In this document: piece by piece, positions 60,291 through 64,000 of the stretch | How the letters are laid out: each line of letters opens with the position of its first letter | How positions within the stretch are numbered: position 1 is the stretch's first letter | Source: Oxyruncus cristatus | Lineage: Eukaryota; Chordata; Aves; Passeriformes; Cotingidae | Length of the DNA stretch: 64,000 nucleotides | Direction of reading: 5' to 3' | NCBI GenBank assembly: GCA_013399855.1 | Contig: VXAY01003154.1 | Span: 1,056,106-1,120,105 of the forward strand | Program-made: the position numbers and the translations under genes | Notes under the pieces: generated by a model | Told to the model about the DNA's origin: nothing | Database searches by the model: none | Seen by the model: only the letters and a program-made list of their open reading frames with translations

Positions 60291-63200
60291 CAGCAGAAAA
60301 AAAGAAGCTTTCCAATTAACTCTCAGAAATCACACTGCTCTTATTTTTCAGGCCTGGAACCTCATGTGATTGAAAGGAGGAGCCACTTGATTTGACAGGC
60401 TCTTGTGTTGCTTCAGTACCTTTCATGGCACTTTCTAGCTCATCAGCCTGACTTGCCTTTCCTGAGTTTGACAGCAACAAGTCTCAAGCGAGACAGAGGG
60501 AAGTACTAGAAAAGTTATTATCCTATTTACAAATACTACCAAACCAGTGCAAGATGAAATAGCAACAGCCACCCATGCTTATTTATTTCTAATAAATAGA
60601 TGGGGTGAAATCATTAACAGCCATGACTTATTTTTCTCTGAACCGGGAAGAAGGATGCTTAATTTTTCATAGCCTGAGAACTGCACATAACATCAATAAA
60701 GACACAAAACTGAGTGCAGAATTAGGCCAATCACATAGAATCTATTACACAGTCCAACAGGCATCTCAGCTTCAAAATATTTCTTAGCAAACAGTTTGCA
60801 GTTTTAAATCTTTACATTAGAAAAACGGATTGATTATGATTTTACTAGACTGAAAATCTTTAGAGCTACAGAGATCCAAACAGATTGCATACAGCAAATA
60901 GCTTCCAGCACTGGGGATGCACAATAGGCTATTCACAGAAGGGTGAGGGGGAGAGTAAGTGTATTTCAAATTCAAAAGCAGAGTTATTTTATCCAACAGC
61001 AAATGTAGTGCACAAAGAAATCAAATATAGCCACCCTCTCAGAGTGCAGATGAAGCCTGTGAGATTAGCTCACTTCTGAACACTAGATAAAGGAAGGAAC
61101 AAAACTAATGCTAATTTGTCTCCTGTGACAGACCCATGAGTCTTTCCTCATGCTGCCAGTAATTTTAGTCCCAATACCTGTAAGACCTTTGCAAATTCCT
61201 TCTATGGGAAGGGAATCAAGATCAGTTAAGGTAATATATATATATATACACATATATATAGGTATATATATAAAAATTTATGTTCTCAGTAACATATGCT
61301 GTGAGAGACATGGTTCTTCTCAGATTCCTTTGCTGAGACTTCCACTGCTTCAGTTTAGATCCCTACTGTAACAGGCACCTAATTAGCCCCTCTGTTTCTT
61401 GACTGCCATGGGCAACACTAAGATCATGCTGCTTCATGTTTCCATAACTCCTCCAAAAACTGCCTTTCACAAGTCCCAGTGCATACGAAGGAAATAACAA
61501 GGAAACAGATAGTTCTACTTACAGGGACTGGCAAAAAAAAAGTAAATCAGAAACTGGTAAAATTAATCTTTTTTAGAGGTGATGAGCTCTAGGAGCTTAG
61601 AAGCATTCCACAGCTAAAAACATGGAAGAACTTGATGCACTATCGTAAATGTTTACCAAAAAAATTGCACTCAGAGATAAAATATGGCATAAGAGGAATA
61701 ACAATGAAAAATGTATTTATATTTCATAAAACAGTTTTGCATTCCCTAAGGGGGTCCACAAAAGTACCTTTAAACACAGGGTTATTGTCAATACATATCA
61801 GGATGGAATGAAAGTCACTTCAGCTCTTTGATTTACTAACATTAATAGGATTGATATATTTTAAGTGTATCTGAACTCTCTGAATTTTTTAAATTTAGCC
61901 TTGGGATACTTATAACATTCTTCAAATGTTTTAGTTGTTTGCTTTGTTTTGAAGCATGAGGTTGTTGAAAGGCACTGTTAAACATAAGTCTACCTTGACA
62001 TAGATCATTCTTGGAATCAAACAGTTCAACAGATCCTCATGCCTGACTGAGTTGTGGTTACAATTTTAATGAGATATTCAAAGCATTAAAATGTAGTTCA
62101 GTAAAGAAATTTTAATTAATTTTATCACTCTAAGACAGTTATTACCTGGCTTAGAATGCATTTTAACTGGTGGCAAATAGGGCAGGACAACAATTCAAGA
62201 ACCCTGGATATTCTGAATTACGTGTGTTAGGAATATTAGGTGAGTCAAGAGGATTGTCATGTTCTTTCATTTTGGCCTCTCACAGTGAAGATACTACCAG
62301 AGGGCATTTTGAGATCCTGTAATAAATAGTATTATTACCTACAGGGTATTCTTTTAGTTACATTTAAAACTCTACTGTTGTACCTTTGAGGACAAAATAC
62401 TCTGTATTTTCTGGTTTTATGTATAAATATTATGATACTGATTTACCAGCAGCTGATCTAGTGTCAAAACAATCTTGGAAACAAGACACAGAAGACAAGA
62501 AAAAAAATTTAAGACAAATTTTTCAGGTCAGGAACAAGAAAAATCCAGACTTTAGATCCTGTTTCAAGATTTTATCATCTCAGATGAAATAGGTACACCA
62601 GTGACCTTCAGTTCATCCTGAATGTCTCATGACTGAGCTTTTAGGCCATCTTTGCTGCCTTTTGATTAATAAAATAAGTTATATTACTTACATTAAGTGC
62701 AATGAGCTTAAAATGTAATGGTGTAACACAGAACTTTGGAACATTGGATAAAAGCCTCATATCTACGGTAGTTTTATAACACCACTTTATTATACAATAT
62801 ATTCCAGGTACCGTAGCTATAAAGAGCTCTTAACCATCTCTTCTCACTCCCATTAATTACCACATATCACCAGGCAAGGCAAACATAATTGGCTCTAGAG
62901 TGATCTTGAATGAACTGCAAGGAGACAAACTGCCCTCTTGAAGAGGGATCAGAGAGCTGAGGGTGTTGAGCTGGGCAGCAATTCACTCCCCAGCTGGGAA
63001 ACAAAGAGGCAGCATGTAGGATCACCAGCTCCTGCAAGGAGGCGGATTACCAGGACTAGTAGGAAGGATATGAAGACAGTTAAAGGTGTATGTTAGAGGT
63101 GAATGCCAACAAAGGCACTGCTTGTGAAACACTGTCACCTGTTTAGCAGCTTTTCTTTACCAAGTTACCAAGGCTTTCTTTTTTTAAGGATAACTTTCTA

Positions 63201-64000
63201 CTTGAAAGCGTGAGACCAACATTTATGTTCTATTTCGCCACTACTAGAACTCACGCCAATAAATAATTAACATCAGGAGCCTGAATTTGTATTATTTGCT
63301 GCTTTATTGCCTTTAAGATGATAAAAAACTCTGATTCCTTGAAAGAGAAGCTTTAGATGTCACTTGAGTTCTGATGCTTTTGCTCACCACAGGAAGTGCT
63401 TGTTGCAATGGTCTTCCAGTTGGAGTAGTACATGGGATGGATTTGGACTTCTCTGCCATATCTTTCTCTTTCTCTTGCATCCCAAAGGATCAGATCCAGA
63501 GGCATTCTCTTTCCAGATCACCTAAGAAAGGATGGAAAGGATGGAAGTTCCCTGTGTTACTTTTGGCAGGTAGCTAAGCGTAGGGAGGTTAAAAGAAGCA
63601 AATTTCATCTCATCTACTGAGGGAAAGTCAAAGAGTAAAATATATGGCTGTTTTTCCTTCCTGTTGGATCTCTACAAAAAGACTGGCCAGTTTGTTTCCA
63701 AGTTCCAAGTCATAGCTTTGAGTCATCAGGAAGCAGCAAATACGGAGGACACCCTAAGTTGTCTTGTGGTTAAGTAATTCTCATAGAACTGATATTTAGA
63801 TATTTAGTTACAGGACCTTTGACCACAAGCAGGAGTCCCAACATGGAATACATCATAAAGACAAAGAAAGAATCCCACCCTGCTGGATCTCAGTCTGAGT
63901 AATGTAGATATTAATACCTGCCCTGATGAGATGCCCAGCTCCTTAACTTGCAAGAGATCCTTAGACTCGCTTCAAGGAATAGACTCACAAGCCCCCCTTT
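60291..64000. other. AT-rich unique sequence, no gene seen
   Basis: No supported gene or transposon. A TA-rich microsatellite lies at 61230-61276. A GC-richer stretch around 62930-63060 and two overlapping plus-strand frames at 63374-63620 have no recognisable domain. Confidence 0.5.
61230..61276. repeat. TA-rich microsatellite
   Basis: A TATATATA tract broken by ACAC and GG. A likely length-variable marker with no coding meaning. Confidence 0.9.

Noticed and set aside
1..64000. tRNA, rRNA, CRISPR array, phage or bacterial operon
   Set aside because: No T-loop/B-box pattern, regular spaced repeats, ribosome-binding-site-led gene rows or conserved rRNA blocks were seen. The repeat content is that of a bird genome.

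Overview
The window looks like bird nuclear DNA: AT-rich, CpG-poor, intergenic or deep-intronic sequence with no confidently identifiable protein-coding gene, rRNA, tRNA or CRISPR array. The avian assignment rests on repeats. There are at least 13 fragments of CR1 LINEs, most of them 5'-truncated pieces of the 3' end, several with the short ATTCTATGA-type 3' terminal repeats typical of bird CR1. There is also one nearly complete GC-rich LTR of about 1 kb and two decayed relatives, of a kind seen in bird genomes. Nothing bacterial or phage-like is present. All open reading frames are short (145 to 154 codons at most), and the longest ones lie in the GC-rich repeats, often on both strands at once.

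Layout: 1-13 kb is mostly unique AT-rich sequence with one CR1 (1761-2062), an 18-bp tandem repeat (8833-8887) and a conserved-element-like block at 10.4-10.6 kb. 13-15.8 kb holds a long CR1, an unassigned GC-rich block and an assembly gap of 46 N between two poly-G tracts. 16-28 kb has two CR1s, several A- or T-rich simple repeats and the best single exon-like interval (20847-20971). 28.4-29.2 kb is a nested insertion: a younger CR1 3' end interrupts an older CR1 exactly within the reverse-transcriptase-to-3'-end region. 32.5-38.3 kb has two CR1s, a compound microsatellite and a decayed LTR. 42.2-46.8 kb starts with a TAAT-rich block carrying a 16-bp palindrome, followed by the window's densest repeat cluster: three CR1s, the 1,040-bp solo LTR and GC-rich unassigned sequence. 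52.8-55.3 kb holds a long CR1 and a third LTR relative. 56-59 kb is repeat-poor with motif clusters suggesting distal regulatory elements. 59.6-60.3 kb contains a very old CR1 preceded by a 25-nt near-perfect palindrome. 61-64 kb is unique AT-rich sequence.

No genes can be shown to work together here. The picture is a repeat-punctuated gene desert or long intron whose most testable content is a few candidate noncoding regulatory elements, one candidate exon and the repeat-insertion history. All repeat identities are from recognition by eye; no database search was run.
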